Counted from the stretch's first letter, positions 8,493-18,057 are shown. The stretch: 64,000 nt of DNA from Nocardioides sp. (GCA_002729525.1 PBYI01000017.1:1-64000), one strand, 5' to 3'. Numbers and translations are program-made. The notes: a model not told the origin generated them from the letters alone.

Positions 8493-10045
8493 GGGGCCAC
8501 CCCCCGGGCCCAGCGCACCCACTGCGACACCGAGCGGAGCGCGCCGAACCGGGGCACGAAGCCCTGGGCACTGAGCTCGTCGAGGATCTGCAGCGCGGAG
8601 TACTGCAGCCCGAGGAAGGAGTCGACGGGGGCGTAGGGGCCGCCGAGCGTGATCGACCCGGAGGCGTACATCCGTCCCTCCCCCGAGCGGCACCCGGTGA
8701 GCTCGAAGGAGCCCGACACGTCCAGGCGGCGCAGCGGGTTGCGGGCCGCCCCGGTGTGCTGGAGGAGGTCGGCGAGCAGCTGGCTGGAGGAGATGTCGGA
8801 CTCCAGGCCGGTCGCGTCGACGACGAAGTCGGCGGGCAGCGGCGCGAGCCCGCCGTCCGGCGTACGGATCGTGGTGAGCACGCCCTGCTGCCCGCCGTCC
8901 TCGACGCTGTCGACGAGTCCGATCGCGGCCTGGTAGACGCCGTGGCGACGGGCCCGGTCGAGCTGCTCGTCCCAGTGCTTGCGGTGGGGGGTGTTGGTGC
9001 CACCCATCGCACCGATCAGGTCGGCGCGCTGCGGGCCGTCCAGGCGCAGCAGCCGCTCGCGCAGCGTGCCGCCCCAGGCCGCCTTGGGGTAGTTGAAGGC
9101 CTGGTAGCTGAAGCCGTTGGCGGACTCGCGACGAAAGGTCGGCGGGCCGGTCGTGCGGTCGCGGTAGGTGCGGAAGAGGTGGATGACCCGGGTCCGGGCG
9201 CCACGCTGCTCCACGTCGTCGAGCACCCGCTGGAGGACCCGCGAGCCGACGATGCCCGACCCGCGCAGCAGGAGGGTGCCGCCCCGGCCGGCGAGGGTCT
9301 CGTAGACGTGGTCGTGCGGCTCGTAGGCGTTGACCACCCGGTGGAAGTCGTCGGTGCGCTGTCGGTAGTCCTGGAGGTCGTCGAGGAACTTCACGCCGGG
9401 GTAGCCGACGGACAGGTGCACCCACCGGGCCCGCAGCGCCACCCGACGGGTGGGCGTGGAGCCGGCCGGCGGGGTGGCGAGCACGAAGTAGCCGCCGTCG
9501 CGCCGCTTGCGCACCATCCGTACGCGGCCCGGCAGGAGCATCTCGCCCCACCCGATCCGGCGGGCCTCCTTGTCGGTGGTGCGGTAGACCTGCCCGGCCT
9601 GCGGCGTGAAGTAGTCGGCCAGCACCGGCTCGGTCGTGACGCCGAGCACCGGGCCGAGCGACCTGCGCTCCCAGGCCTCGCGCAGCGCGTAGCTCGGGAA
9701 GCCCCAGAGGTTGTCGGGGCAGGACGCGGAGTCGGAGCGCAGCCGGGAGTCGTCGGGGATCTGCGAGCAGGCCGCGAGGTAGCGGTACTGGTCGTAGGGG
9801 CGCTGGAGCGGGCTGACCACCCGCATCGCCGACGTGGGCATGCCGGCCACGCGCAGGTGGTCGGCCAGCACGAACGACCCGAAGCCGCCGCCGACGGAGA
9901 CGATCGGGACGTCGGTGACCGGGATGCCCGCCTCGGCGAGCATCGCGTCGGTCCACGTGCTCGTGCCACGCAGCGCGTCGGTGAGGTCACCACCGGGCGG
10001 GCGGCTCGAGCCGGCGGGGGCGGGCGGGTGGGCGGGTGTCGTCAC
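8489..10045 (-). CDS. FAD/NAD(P)-binding oxidoreductase with two Rossmann motifs
   Basis: A 518-residue flavoprotein. An N-terminal dinucleotide motif (PIVSVGGGFGSFVLAD, about 48-63), a second one mid-protein (LLRGSGIVGSRVLQRV) and a late DATGLESD motif give the two-domain plan of FAD/NAD(P) monooxygenase-like proteins such as FMO or ornithine hydroxylases. The product is not recognised further. GTG start; overlaps the upstream kinase stop and the downstream small membrane gene by four bases each. Its place between two kinases and a TauE/SafE transporter suggests redox chemistry linked to export of an oxidised small molecule. That is inference. Confidence 0.8.
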   Translation of the reverse strand: MTTPAHPPAPAGSSRPPGGDLTDALRGTSTWTDAMLAEAGIPVTDVPIVSVGGGFGSFVLADHLRVAGMPTSAMRVVSPLQRPYDQYRYLAACSQIPDDSRLRSDSASCPDNLWGFPSYALREAWERRSLGPVLGVTTEPVLADYFTPQAGQVYRTTDKEARRIGWGEMLLPGRVRMVRKRRDGGYFVLATPPAGSTPTRRVALRARWVHLSVGYPGVKFLDDLQDYRQRTDDFHRVVNAYEPHDHVYETLAGRGGTLLLRGSGIVGSRVLQRVLDDVEQRGARTRVIHLFRTYRDRTTGPPTFRRESANGFSYQAFNYPKAAWGGTLRERLLRLDGPQRADLIGAMGGTNTPHRKHWDEQLDRARRHGVYQAAIGLVDSVEDGGQQGVLTTIRTPDGGLAPLPADFVVDATGLESDISSSQLLADLLQHTGAARNPLRRLDVSGSFELTGCRSGEGRMYASGSITLGGPYAPVDSFLGLQYSALQILDELSAQGFVPRFGALRSVSQWVRWARGVAP

Positions 10046-11862
10046 GGGGCCTCCTCCGCGGCCTGGTTGACCTGGTAGACGGCGAGGTCGAGCAGCAGCG
10101 CGACGGCGTCGACGTACGCGTCCTGCGGGACCGACTCGGGGACCTCGTAGGTCACCACGGAGAGGAACCGGTCCTCGGTCGCGCGCGCCACGAGGAGGCG
10201 GACGCCGGCGCCGGACCCGGGCGCCACCAGCACGTCGTGCAGCGTCACCTCCTGGCACCGGCAGCCGAGCAGCGTCGGCGTGAAGGGCGGCGACGACACC
10301 TCGAACGGCGTGCCGTCGGCCGCCGTCCACGACCCGCAGTCGGCGGTGGCGTCGACGCGGGCGAGGTAGGACGACGCGTCGTCGGCCGTCTCGAACACCC
10401 CACCGGCGCTGGCGACGTACGACGTGGCGGTGGCGGCGGTGTCGGCTGCCGGGAAGTAGGTCGCCTGGGCGAACGGGTCGGGCGCGCCGGCCACGAGCCG
10501 GTCGCAGTAGCCCTGGTTCGGGTCGATCTCGACCGGGCTCGGGTGCTCGGTCCAGTCGGAGAAGGTCACGTTGCCGACCTGGGCGGCGCTCAGCACGATC
10601 TGGTCGGCGAGCTCGGCGTCGGTGGGACCGGACGCGGTCTGCTCCGGGTCGGGCGCGGGATCGACCTCGTCGGACGGGCCCGCGCCGTCGGCCGAGACGT
10701 CGTCCGTCGGGCCGGCGGACGTGCTCGCGGCACCTCCCCCGTCTCCCCCGTCGTCGGCCAGCAGCACGGCGGCGGTGGCACCGGCGCCGACCGTCACCAG
10801 CAGCACACCGGCGACGACCGCGGCGACCAGACCCCGGCGCGCTCGTCCGGTGCCGGTGGCGACGCCGTCCGCGGCGGGCCGGCCCACGGTCTCGGCCGCC
10901 CAGGCGGGCCGGCCGACGGCTGCCGAGGAGGCTCCGGCTGCTGCTGCCCTCGGCCACGCTCCGCCGCCGACCACGGTCGCGTCGCCGGGGTCGTCGGTCA
11001 GCTCGTCGACGCCCTGCACCCGCATCGAGGCAGCGGGCAGCCCCAGCGACCGGCGGGCGCGGTTGAGCCGGGCCGCGAGGTCGGCGCAGCCCTCGGGCCG
11101 GTCGGCGGGGGCCTTGGCGAGTCCCTGGAGCACCACGTCGGCGACGACGTCCGGGACACCGTGGGCGCGCAGGTCGGGCGGCGGCTCGTGGGTGATCCGG
11201 TGCAGCAGCGGCAGCAGCGACGGGTCGTCGTCGCGCAGGAACGGCGGCCGCCCGGTGACCAGCGTGTGCAGGGTGGACGCCAGGGCGTAGACGTCGGTGG
11301 CCGGGCTCGGCTCGGCCCCGGCCAGCAGCTCCGGCGCGAGGTGCGCCGGCGAGCCGGTGAGGCCGCCGGCGGCGGTCATGGTCGCCTGGGCGGCCGCCCG
11401 GGCGACGCCGAAGTCGGCGAGCTTGACGGTGCCGTAGCCGTCGACGAGCAGGTTGTCGGGCTTCACGTCGCGGTGGACGATCCCGGCCCGGTGGGAGGTC
11501 TCGAGGGCACCGGCCACCGCGACCGCCACGTCCGTCGCCTCCTGCCAGGGCAGCAGCCGGCCGGCGCGGAGCCGGTCACCGAGCGAGCCGCGCTCGCACA
11601 GCTCCATCACGAGGTACGGCGCACCGCTCGCGGTGGTGCCGTGGCTGTGCACGGCGACGATGTGCGGGTGCCCGGAGAGCCGGCCGACGGCGAGCACCTC
11701 GCGCCGGAAGCGCTCGAGCATCTCGGGCGTGCGCTCGACGTGCTCGAGCACCTTGACGGCGACCGCCCGGTCGAAGGCGTCCTCGTGCGCCCGGTAGACC
11801 ACACCGAAGGCGCCCGAGCCGATGCGCACGGCACGGCTGACACCCGGTACGCCGACGTCCAT
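10042..11862 (-). CDS. Membrane Ser/Thr protein kinase with extracellular Cys-containing sensor
   Basis: A 606-residue kinase: Gly loop GSGAFG, Lys37, HRDVKPDN at 130 and DFG at 150-152. A low-complexity linker leads to one membrane helix near 340-365 and a 240-residue extracellular domain. That domain has four Cys (in GYC, DCG and GCRC), possibly two disulfides, a layout reminiscent of the PknH sensor, though similarity is not established. ATG at 11862 has GGAAGGGG upstream. It heads the six-gene chain running to 4642 and lies 87 bases after the M14 peptidase stop on the same strand, so the peptidase could be co-transcribed. Confidence 0.88.
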   Translation of the reverse strand: MDVGVPGVSRAVRIGSGAFGVVYRAHEDAFDRAVAVKVLEHVERTPEMLERFRREVLAVGRLSGHPHIVAVHSHGTTASGAPYLVMELCERGSLGDRLRAGRLLPWQEATDVAVAVAGALETSHRAGIVHRDVKPDNLLVDGYGTVKLADFGVARAAAQATMTAAGGLTGSPAHLAPELLAGAEPSPATDVYALASTLHTLVTGRPPFLRDDDPSLLPLLHRITHEPPPDLRAHGVPDVVADVVLQGLAKAPADRPEGCADLAARLNRARRSLGLPAASMRVQGVDELTDDPGDATVVGGGAWPRAAAAGASSAAVGRPAWAAETVGRPAADGVATGTGRARRGLVAAVVAGVLLVTVGAGATAAVLLADDGGDGGGAASTSAGPTDDVSADGAGPSDEVDPAPDPEQTASGPTDAELADQIVLSAAQVGNVTFSDWTEHPSPVEIDPNQGYCDRLVAGAPDPFAQATYFPAADTAATATSYVASAGGVFETADDASSYLARVDATADCGSWTAADGTPFEVSSPPFTPTLLGCRCQEVTLHDVLVAPGSGAGVRLLVARATEDRFLSVVTYEVPESVPQDAYVDAVALLLDLAVYQVNQAAEEAP

Positions 11863-11949
11863 CCGGTCCCCTTCCCGAGCGGTCTGCGCGGAGCCTAGTC
11901 ACGTCCGGCCCACGGCGGGAGCGGTGCGGGCAGGTCGGTCACCGGATCC

Positions 11950-14814
11950 TCACCCGAGCACCAGCAGCGGCACGACCCCCGCGGAGGACAGCCGGGCCAG
12001 CAGGTCGCGGAGCCAGGTGGGCGGGTGGCCGGACAGCGCGCGGGTGTCGGGCACCCGCAGCTCGTGCGTGCCGTCGTCGCGGGTGCGCACGGCGTGGTCG
12101 GCCGGTACGTCGGTCGCGGCGACGGCGGCACGCAGGTCCCGGCCGTCACCCGCGGCGACCCGGACCACGACCGCGCGCCCGCCGCGCGAGGCCGCGCTCA
12201 GGGTGGGCAGCAGGTCGGGGTCGACCGGCAGCGCGGACGAGCCGCCGGGCCCTGGCGGCGGAGTCAGGAGCATGTTGCCGACCAGCGCCATCGCCGCCTC
12301 GGAGTAGCCGCGGAAGGCCGGGTCGAAGGCGGTGACGTAGGCACGACCCTCCCCCAGGTGCAGGCCGCTGGCGGCGACGGTGCCGGCGAGGACGTCGATG
12401 CCGTCGGCGTACCCGAACGAGCGCGGCTGCTGCGGGTAGACCACCAGCGGCCGGCCGCCGCCGAGGACCGGGTCGCGGAAGTTGAAGACGGTGCTGGCGC
12501 CGGTGAGCCCGGTGGTGGCCGGATCGCCGCCGCGCACGCGCACCCGGAACGGCGCGCCGGGCACCTCCAGCCCGGTGAGTGGCACGGTCAGCGTGAGGTC
12601 GCCGGCCAGCCCCGCGGCCTGCGCGGTGGTGACGCCCTGCTGGCCCCAGCCGACGTACAGGCCGCCGCCGGTGACGAAGGCGTTCAGCTGCGCCAGGCCG
12701 AGGGGCGTCATGCCGGCCCCGGGGAGCCCGAGGTTCAGGTTGGGGTAGTCGGCGGGGAGGACGGTGGCGAACCCGTCGGGCACCACGACGGCGTCGTCCC
12801 CGCGTCCGCCGGCCGCCGCGAGGGTCAGCGTCGCAGCGTCGATCTCGTTGGCGTAGACGGTGGTGACGTCGAGGCCGAAGCGGCGCCGCAGCAGCCACTC
12901 GGCGTACCCGCTGGAGCGCGCGAAGACGAACTCGAGCGCGTCGGAGACCAGGTCGCGCACGACCGCGACGCGGGGGCGGCGCAGCACGTCGACGGCTCCG
13001 TCACCGGGCAGCCCGCTCACCGGTCGCACGGGCAGGGACAGCGGTCCGGCGACCGCTGCGAGTCGCGCGTACGCCGACTCCTCGACGACCGCGGTACCGG
13101 CGTCGAGGCCGCGCGCCCGGGTGTGCAGGCGCCGTACGTCGACGCCGCGCGCGAGCAGGAGGAACGCCGCGCGCTGCGCGTGCACGGAGTCCAGCGCGAA
13201 GGCGTAGCCCGCCCGGTCGCGTCGTCGCGACGGCGTCGAGGTGAGCGCCCGCGCGGAGCGGACCCGCTCGACCGCCGACGCCCGACCGCCGCGCGACTCG
13301 AACCACCCGGCCGGGGAGTCCCCGAGCGCGCCGCCGTCGAGCCGCATCAGCAGTCCGTTGCCCCAGCCGGACACGTCGTAGTAGTAGTGCAGCGGGGCGT
13401 GCGGGTCGTCCTCGAGCATGAGGTGGACCCAGCTCTTCATCGGCTGCGCGACGGTCACCACCAGGGTCCCGGCCGGCAGGAAGGCGCTGCGGAACGCCGA
13501 CGCACCGAACGGCCGCAGCCGGTCGGTGCGCACGCCGCGGGTGAGGCGGTGCACCTGGACGCCGTACGCCAGGAGTCGGCGCACCAGGTGCGCGACCTCG
13601 CCGGGACGGCGGTCGGCCCGTACGACGTAGCCGTACACCCGGGTGCGCGGGACGGGCAGCGGATCGGGGTTGGCGGGGTCCTGGGTCAGGGAGTCACGGA
13701 AGCGCCCCTGCTCGCCCTCGGCGACGGCGGTCACCCACTGGCGGGCCCAGCGCGAGAGCAGCCGCGGGCGGTGTCGCACGACCGCGCCGAGCGCGGCGTC
13801 GGTGGCGGCGTAGACCCGGGCGAACTTGTCGGGGTAGAGCTGCTCGAAGGCCGCCTCCATGAGGAAGCCGGCCGCGCCGAAGGCCATGTTGGGCACCGAG
13901 TCGCCGTAGATCGGCGCGAACAGGTCGTAGATGCCGTAGTGGGAGTAGGTCCAGCCGCGCTGGTCGAAGCGGCGCGCGATGGCCGGGCTGAGGACGTCGT
14001 TGGCGGCGCGCAGCCCCTCGCGGGAGACCTCGCGGTGCAGCGGGTCGGCGTTGGGCGGGAAGAAGTAGGCGTCCGGACCTTGGCCGTACTGCTCGTGCAG
14101 GTCGAGTCCGACGACGCAGGGGTACTGCCGGTAGAGCGCCACGCGCGGCACGCTCTCGGGCTGGGTCATCGCGAACCAGTCGCGGTTGAGGTCGAAGCCC
14201 ATCGCGTTGGGTCGCGCGAAGGCCTCGCGCCCGTCGGGGTTCTGGGTCGGCGAGATCACCAGAACCACCGCGTCGAGCCGCTCGCGGGTGCGCGCGTCGG
14301 TGCCGGAGGCGAGGTCGTAGAGCACCTGCATGAGGGCGTCGGCGCCGGAGGGCTCGTTGCCGTGGGTGTTGGCGAGCGCGACCACGACGGCGGGCAGGCC
14401 CTCGGTACGCCGGTGCGCGGCCAGCTTGGTGTCCGGCGGGGCGTCGCGCAGCCGGCGCAGGCGCTTCAGCACGGTCGGCAGCCGGCGGTGGTTGCGGGGG
14501 CTGGTGACGACGACCGACAGGATCGGCCGCCCCTCGATGCTGGTGCCGATCCGGCGGGTCATCACCCGGTCGCTGGCGCGGGTGACCGCGGCGACGTACG
14601 CCCCGATCTCGGCGGTGGTGGCCTGTCGGCTGCCGAGGCGGAAGCCGTTGACGGACTCCCAGGTGGGCACGGAGGTGTCGCGCCCGGCGGCACCGGCCGG
14701 CGCGAAGCCGGCACCGACGGTGGTGGTGCCGACCACGGCCCCACCGAGCACGAGGGCGCCACGACGGGTCGTCGCGGTCGCGGGGACGGTGGCCTGCGGC
14801 GGAGGGGCGGTCAC
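11950..14814 (-). CDS. Tat-exported M14-family zinc metallopeptidase
   Basis: A 954-residue secreted peptidase. The N-terminus has a twin-arginine-like signal (TTRRGALVLGGAVVG). The M14 zinc-carboxypeptidase core follows: HGNEPSG with zinc ligands His151 and Glu154, QNPDGR, the substrate-binding FDLNRDW and the third ligand His240 in DLHEQ; FLMEA may hold the catalytic Glu. The remaining 550 residues are a long C-terminal region not recognised in detail, apparently including a glutamine-amidotransferase-like beta/alpha section. The GTG start at 14814 is the first in frame. It would cleave C-terminal residues of peptides or cell-wall stems outside the cell; the substrate is unknown. Confidence 0.85.
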   Translation of the reverse strand: MTAPPPQATVPATATTRRGALVLGGAVVGTTTVGAGFAPAGAAGRDTSVPTWESVNGFRLGSRQATTAEIGAYVAAVTRASDRVMTRRIGTSIEGRPILSVVVTSPRNHRRLPTVLKRLRRLRDAPPDTKLAAHRRTEGLPAVVVALANTHGNEPSGADALMQVLYDLASGTDARTRERLDAVVLVISPTQNPDGREAFARPNAMGFDLNRDWFAMTQPESVPRVALYRQYPCVVGLDLHEQYGQGPDAYFFPPNADPLHREVSREGLRAANDVLSPAIARRFDQRGWTYSHYGIYDLFAPIYGDSVPNMAFGAAGFLMEAAFEQLYPDKFARVYAATDAALGAVVRHRPRLLSRWARQWVTAVAEGEQGRFRDSLTQDPANPDPLPVPRTRVYGYVVRADRRPGEVAHLVRRLLAYGVQVHRLTRGVRTDRLRPFGASAFRSAFLPAGTLVVTVAQPMKSWVHLMLEDDPHAPLHYYYDVSGWGNGLLMRLDGGALGDSPAGWFESRGGRASAVERVRSARALTSTPSRRRDRAGYAFALDSVHAQRAAFLLLARGVDVRRLHTRARGLDAGTAVVEESAYARLAAVAGPLSLPVRPVSGLPGDGAVDVLRRPRVAVVRDLVSDALEFVFARSSGYAEWLLRRRFGLDVTTVYANEIDAATLTLAAAGGRGDDAVVVPDGFATVLPADYPNLNLGLPGAGMTPLGLAQLNAFVTGGGLYVGWGQQGVTTAQAAGLAGDLTLTVPLTGLEVPGAPFRVRVRGGDPATTGLTGASTVFNFRDPVLGGGRPLVVYPQQPRSFGYADGIDVLAGTVAASGLHLGEGRAYVTAFDPAFRGYSEAAMALVGNMLLTPPPGPGGSSALPVDPDLLPTLSAASRGGRAVVVRVAAGDGRDLRAAVAATDVPADHAVRTRDDGTHELRVPDTRALSGHPPTWLRDLLARLSSAGVVPLLVLG

Positions 14815-15005
14815 GTTACCGGACGGTAGGGCACCCGTCTTGCGGCCGTGTTTCGAATCCGCGACGAGGTGCCACCGAGGCTCCGGCGGTCCGGACCACC
14901 CCGGCCCCGCATGACCTGGGTCACGAGCGTAGTTTCGACATCAATGAATCTTCAACAGCAGGGCGCCACGACGACGACCCCGCGTTCCACCGGAAGGAAC
15001 CACGC

Positions 15006-16139
15006 ATGACCACCACCACCGGCACCACCACCACGGCGACCGCCGCCGTCCTCCGCGGCCAGGACGACGATTTCACCTTCGAGCAGATCACCCTCGGCGC
15101 CCTCCAGCCGGGCGAGATCCTCGTCCGCACGACCGCCACCGGCCTGTGCCACACCGACCTCGCCGTGCAGCACGGCCACATCCCCTCCCCCTTCCCGGTG
15201 GTCCTCGGCCACGAGGGCGCCGGCGTCGTCGAGCAGGTCGGCCCCGACGTCACCGAGTTCGCCGTGGGCGACCGGGTCGCGGTCTCCTTCACCTCGTGCG
15301 GCCACTGCGACGCCTGCCGCAGCGGGCGGGCGGCGTACTGCGAGAGCTTCATGGCGCTCAACATCGGCGGCGCCCGCGAGGACGGCACCACCACACTCAG
15401 GTCGGCCGAGGACGGCCACGACGGCGAGACCGTGCACGGCTCGTTCTTCGGCCAGTCGTCCTTCGCCACCGCGATGATCGCCTCGGTGCGCAACGCGGTG
15501 AAGGTGCCCGACGACGTGCCCCTGGAGCTCGTCGGTCCGCTGGGCTGCGGCATCCAGACCGGCGCCGGCACCGTGCTCAACAGCCTCGACGTGCGCGCCG
15601 GCGAGTCGATTGTGGTCAGCGGCACGGGCGCGGTGGGCCTCTCGGGGATCATGGCCGCCCGCGCGGCCGGCGCGACCACCATCATCGCCGTCGACATCCT
15701 CGACTCCCGGCTCGAGATGGCGACCAAGCTCGGCGCGACGCACACGATCAACAGCACCCGCGAGGACGTCGTGGAGACCGTCCAGGCGGCCACCGGCGGC
15801 GTCGGCGCGATGCACGCGCTCGACACCACCGGCATCCCGGCCGTGATCGAGACCGTCATGAACGCCACCCGCTTCGGCGCCACCACCGCCGCCGTCGGCG
15901 TCGGCAAGCCGGACGCCGTGCTCCCGCAGGGCCTCGTCTCGGGCGCCGGTCGCAACCTCATCGGCGCCATCGAGGGCGACGCGGTGCCGCAGGTCTTCAT
16001 CCCGCGCCTGCTCGACCTCTACCGCGCGGGCCTCTTCCCGTTCGACCAGCTCATCACGACCTACCCGTTCGCCGAGCTGGAGCAGGCCATCGCCGACACC
16101 CAGTCGGGCGCGGCGGTGAAGGCCGTCCTCACCATGTGA
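15006..16139 (+). CDS. Zinc-dependent NAD alcohol dehydrogenase, aryl-alcohol type
   Basis: A 377-residue medium-chain dehydrogenase. Catalytic zinc ligands lie in GLCHTD and GHEGAGVV, the four-Cys structural zinc loop in CGHCDACRSGRAAYC, and the NAD Rossmann motif in GTGAVG followed by VDI, whose Asp favours NAD over NADP. The overall pattern resembles benzyl/aryl-alcohol dehydrogenases (XylB/AdhC group). ATG at 15006 has GGAAGGA seven bases upstream. It stands alone on the plus strand and ends in the strong terminator at 16157-16195. The physiological alcohol is not evident. Confidence 0.9.
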   Translation: MTTTTGTTTTATAAVLRGQDDDFTFEQITLGALQPGEILVRTTATGLCHTDLAVQHGHIPSPFPVVLGHEGAGVVEQVGPDVTEFAVGDRVAVSFTSCGHCDACRSGRAAYCESFMALNIGGAREDGTTTLRSAEDGHDGETVHGSFFGQSSFATAMIASVRNAVKVPDDVPLELVGPLGCGIQTGAGTVLNSLDVRAGESIVVSGTGAVGLSGIMAARAAGATTIIAVDILDSRLEMATKLGATHTINSTREDVVETVQAATGGVGAMHALDTTGIPAVIETVMNATRFGATTAAVGVGKPDAVLPQGLVSGAGRNLIGAIEGDAVPQVFIPRLLDLYRAGLFPFDQLITTYPFAELEQAIADTQSGAAVKAVLTM

Positions 16140-16156
16140 GGCGTCCACCGCGTACG

Positions 16157-16195
16157 ACGAGGGCCCGCTCCCTGCCTCGGGGAGCGGGCCCTCGT
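16157..16195. terminator. Bidirectional terminator between convergent genes
   Basis: A perfect 16-bp stem (16157-16172 with 16180-16195, centred on GGGCCCGCTCCC) closes a 7-base loop. It lies between the stop codons of the dehydrogenase (plus) and the nitroreductase (minus), so it can serve both. There is no long T tract, as is common in high-GC bacteria. Confidence 0.8.
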
Positions 16196-16231
16196 GCGTC
16201 GCGGCCGACGTGACGCAGCCACACGGGCCGG

Positions 16232-16855
16232 TCAGGCCCAGGCGAGCGCCTGCTCGGCGTCCAGGCGCGGGAGCCGCGGGAACCACGGGTCCTCGCCCGG
16301 GTGGCCGATGTTGACCACCAGGTGGCTGCGCCAGCCGGAGTCGGCGAAGAAGTCGGCGTCGAGGCCGGCCCGGTCGAAGCCGGCCATCGGACCGGCGGCG
16401 AGGCCGACGGCACGGACGGCGAGCAGGAACACGCCGGTCTGGAGCGCGGCGCTGTAGCCACCCATGGTGGCGCGGCCCTCGGGGTCGGCCTCGAAGGCGT
16501 CGCGCATGCCCTCGCCGCGGGCGGGGAAGAGCTCGGGCATGCGGCGGTGCCAGTCGGGGTCGAAGGCCAGCACCGCCACGGCCGGGGCGGCCTCGGTCTT
16601 GGCCTTGTTGCCGTCGTTGAGGTGGGTGAGCAGCCGCTGCTTGCCCTCGGGGCTGCGCACGAAGAGCACGCGCAGGGGCTGGCTGTTGGCGGCGCTGGGC
16701 GACCAGCGCGCGAGGTCCCAGACCTCCTGGAGCTCGGCGTCGGTGACCGGCGTCGGTGCGAAGGTGTTGGCGGTGCGGGCCTCGGTGAACAGGCGGGCCC
16801 GGCCGGCGTGGTCGAGCGGCTCGAGCACGGTGGGCTCGGCGGTGGTGGCGGTCAT
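16232..16855 (-). CDS. RutE-like nitroreductase (malonic semialdehyde reductase family)
   Basis: A 207-residue flavoprotein of the nitroreductase fold. The motifs ARTANTF, ARWSPSAANSQPLRVLFV and EGKQRLL match the RutE/HadB subgroup, which reduces 3-oxopropanoate or related aldehydes and nitro compounds with NAD(P)H. ATG at 16855 follows GAGGAG by six bases. It is divergent from an HxlR regulator across 131 bases, the classical arrangement for a redox- or aldehyde-responsive HxlR and its target. No other rut genes are nearby, so a pyrimidine-degradation role is not supported. Confidence 0.82.
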   Translation of the reverse strand: MTATTAEPTVLEPLDHAGRARLFTEARTANTFAPTPVTDAELQEVWDLARWSPSAANSQPLRVLFVRSPEGKQRLLTHLNDGNKAKTEAAPAVAVLAFDPDWHRRMPELFPARGEGMRDAFEADPEGRATMGGYSAALQTGVFLLAVRAVGLAAGPMAGFDRAGLDADFFADSGWRSHLVVNIGHPGEDPWFPRLPRLDAEQALAWA

Positions 16856-16986
16856 GGCGCTCCTCGGTGCTGCTGGCGGGTGATCTGGTCGGGAGGTGCG
16901 CGGCGACGGCGTCGCGCTTGTTCCGGACGATCAACTACTGAAAACGAAGCAGCATTCCCGATCGCAGCGAAGGTAGGCTGGATCAC

Positions 16987-17361
16987 ATGACCGGGCCGCG
17001 GGGCGATGCCGCCACCAGCGACGCCGGGGTGGTCCACGAGCCCCGCGCGTGCAGCGTCGCGCTCGCCCGCGCGTTCGGCTTCCTCGGCAAGCGGTGGAAC
17101 GGCGTCATCCTCGGCACCCTCATCGCCGGTCCGGCGGGGTACGCCGCGCTGCGCCGCGCGCTGGGTGGGATCAGCGACTCCGTGCTCTCCGCCCGGCTCG
17201 CCGAGCTGACGTCGGCCGGTCTGCTCGAGCGCACCGTCGAGCCCGGTCCCCCGCTCCAGGTCCGCTACGCGCTCAGCCCGTCCGGCGAGGCGCTCGTGCC
17301 GGCACTGCGGGCCATCTCCGACTGGGGGTCGGCCCACCTGCCGGACGACGCCGGCTGCTGA
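16987..17361 (+). CDS. HxlR-family transcriptional regulator
   Basis: A 124-residue winged-helix protein. CSVALARAFGFLGKRWNGVI at the N-terminus, with the conserved Cys of many redox-sensing members, is followed by SDSVLSARLAEL (recognition helix) and GLLERTVEPGPP...YALSPSGEAL (wing). HxlR proteins respond to aldehydes, quinones or oxidants through that Cys. It is divergent from the RutE-like reductase, its likely target. The spacer has an imperfect dyad around CTACTGAAAACGAAGCAGCA that could be the operator. It converges tightly on the next gene. Confidence 0.88.
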   Translation: MTGPRGDAATSDAGVVHEPRACSVALARAFGFLGKRWNGVILGTLIAGPAGYAALRRALGGISDSVLSARLAELTSAGLLERTVEPGPPLQVRYALSPSGEALVPALRAISDWGSAHLPDDAGC

Positions 17362-17373
17362 GCCGACCCGACC

Positions 17374-18057
17374 TCACGTCGTACGACGGCGGCGGTCGCG
17401 CCACAGCCGGCGACCGACCTCGACGCCGACGACCGCGACGACCAGCCACACGACCAGCCCGGCGACGGCCAGCGGCGAGGTCGGGTCGTCCAGGGACGCC
17501 CCGATGGCGGTGTAGGCGAACGCCCGCGGCGCGGAGCCGACGAGCGTGCCCAGCAGCACCGCCCACACCGAGACGCCCAGCGCCCCGAACGCGTACGTCG
17601 ACGGCGCGTCCGGCACGCCCGGCGCCAACCGCTGGGCGGCGACGGCCAGCACCCCGCGGCGTTCGAGCAGGTCCTCGGTCGCGGCCGCCCGGCGCGGCCC
17701 GAGCACCGCCCGGGCGCCGTCACGACCCGCGGCCCGGCCGAGCACCAGCGCCACCGCGGAGGTGCCGAGCGCGGAGGCCAGGGTGACCACCGTGCCGAGC
17801 ACCGGGCCGAACAGCACGCCGCTCGCTCCGGCGAGCACCGGACCGGGCACCAGCACCGCCCCCAGCAGCGCGCCCAGGACGACGTACGCCACCGGGGCGA
17901 GCGCGCCGGCGGCCTCGACGCGCGCCCGCACGTCGTCGACGGCGACCAGGTCGGTGAACGTGAACACCGTGCCGGCGACCACCAGCGCGACCACCAGGAG
18001 CGCCAGCCGCAGCCGCGGGTGCCGCCCGACCGGGAGCACGCCGTCGTCGGTGGTCAC
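17374..18057 (-). CDS. TVP38/TMEM64 (SNARE-associated) family membrane protein
   Basis: A 227-residue polytopic protein with about six helices and the family core: GALLGAVLVPGPVLAGASG, GPVLGTVVTLASALGTSA and RLAPGVPDAPSTYAFGALGV. Members are DedA-superfamily proteins of the inner membrane linked to lipid transport and envelope homeostasis; function here is not known. GTG at 18057 is preferred because GGAGAGG lies eight bases upstream; a GTG at 18063 is too close to it. It is divergent from the hybrid histidine kinase. Confidence 0.85.
   Translation of the reverse strand: MTTDDGVLPVGRHPRLRLALLVVALVVAGTVFTFTDLVAVDDVRARVEAAGALAPVAYVVLGALLGAVLVPGPVLAGASGVLFGPVLGTVVTLASALGTSAVALVLGRAAGRDGARAVLGPRRAAATEDLLERRGVLAVAAQRLAPGVPDAPSTYAFGALGVSVWAVLLGTLVGSAPRAFAYTAIGASLDDPTSPLAVAGLVVWLVVAVVGVEVGRRLWRDRRRRTT

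Noticed and set aside
12025..14829. A 934-codon frame antisense to the M14 peptidase
   Set aside because: Low-complexity Gly/Arg/Val translation; the minus strand shows signal peptide and zinc ligands.
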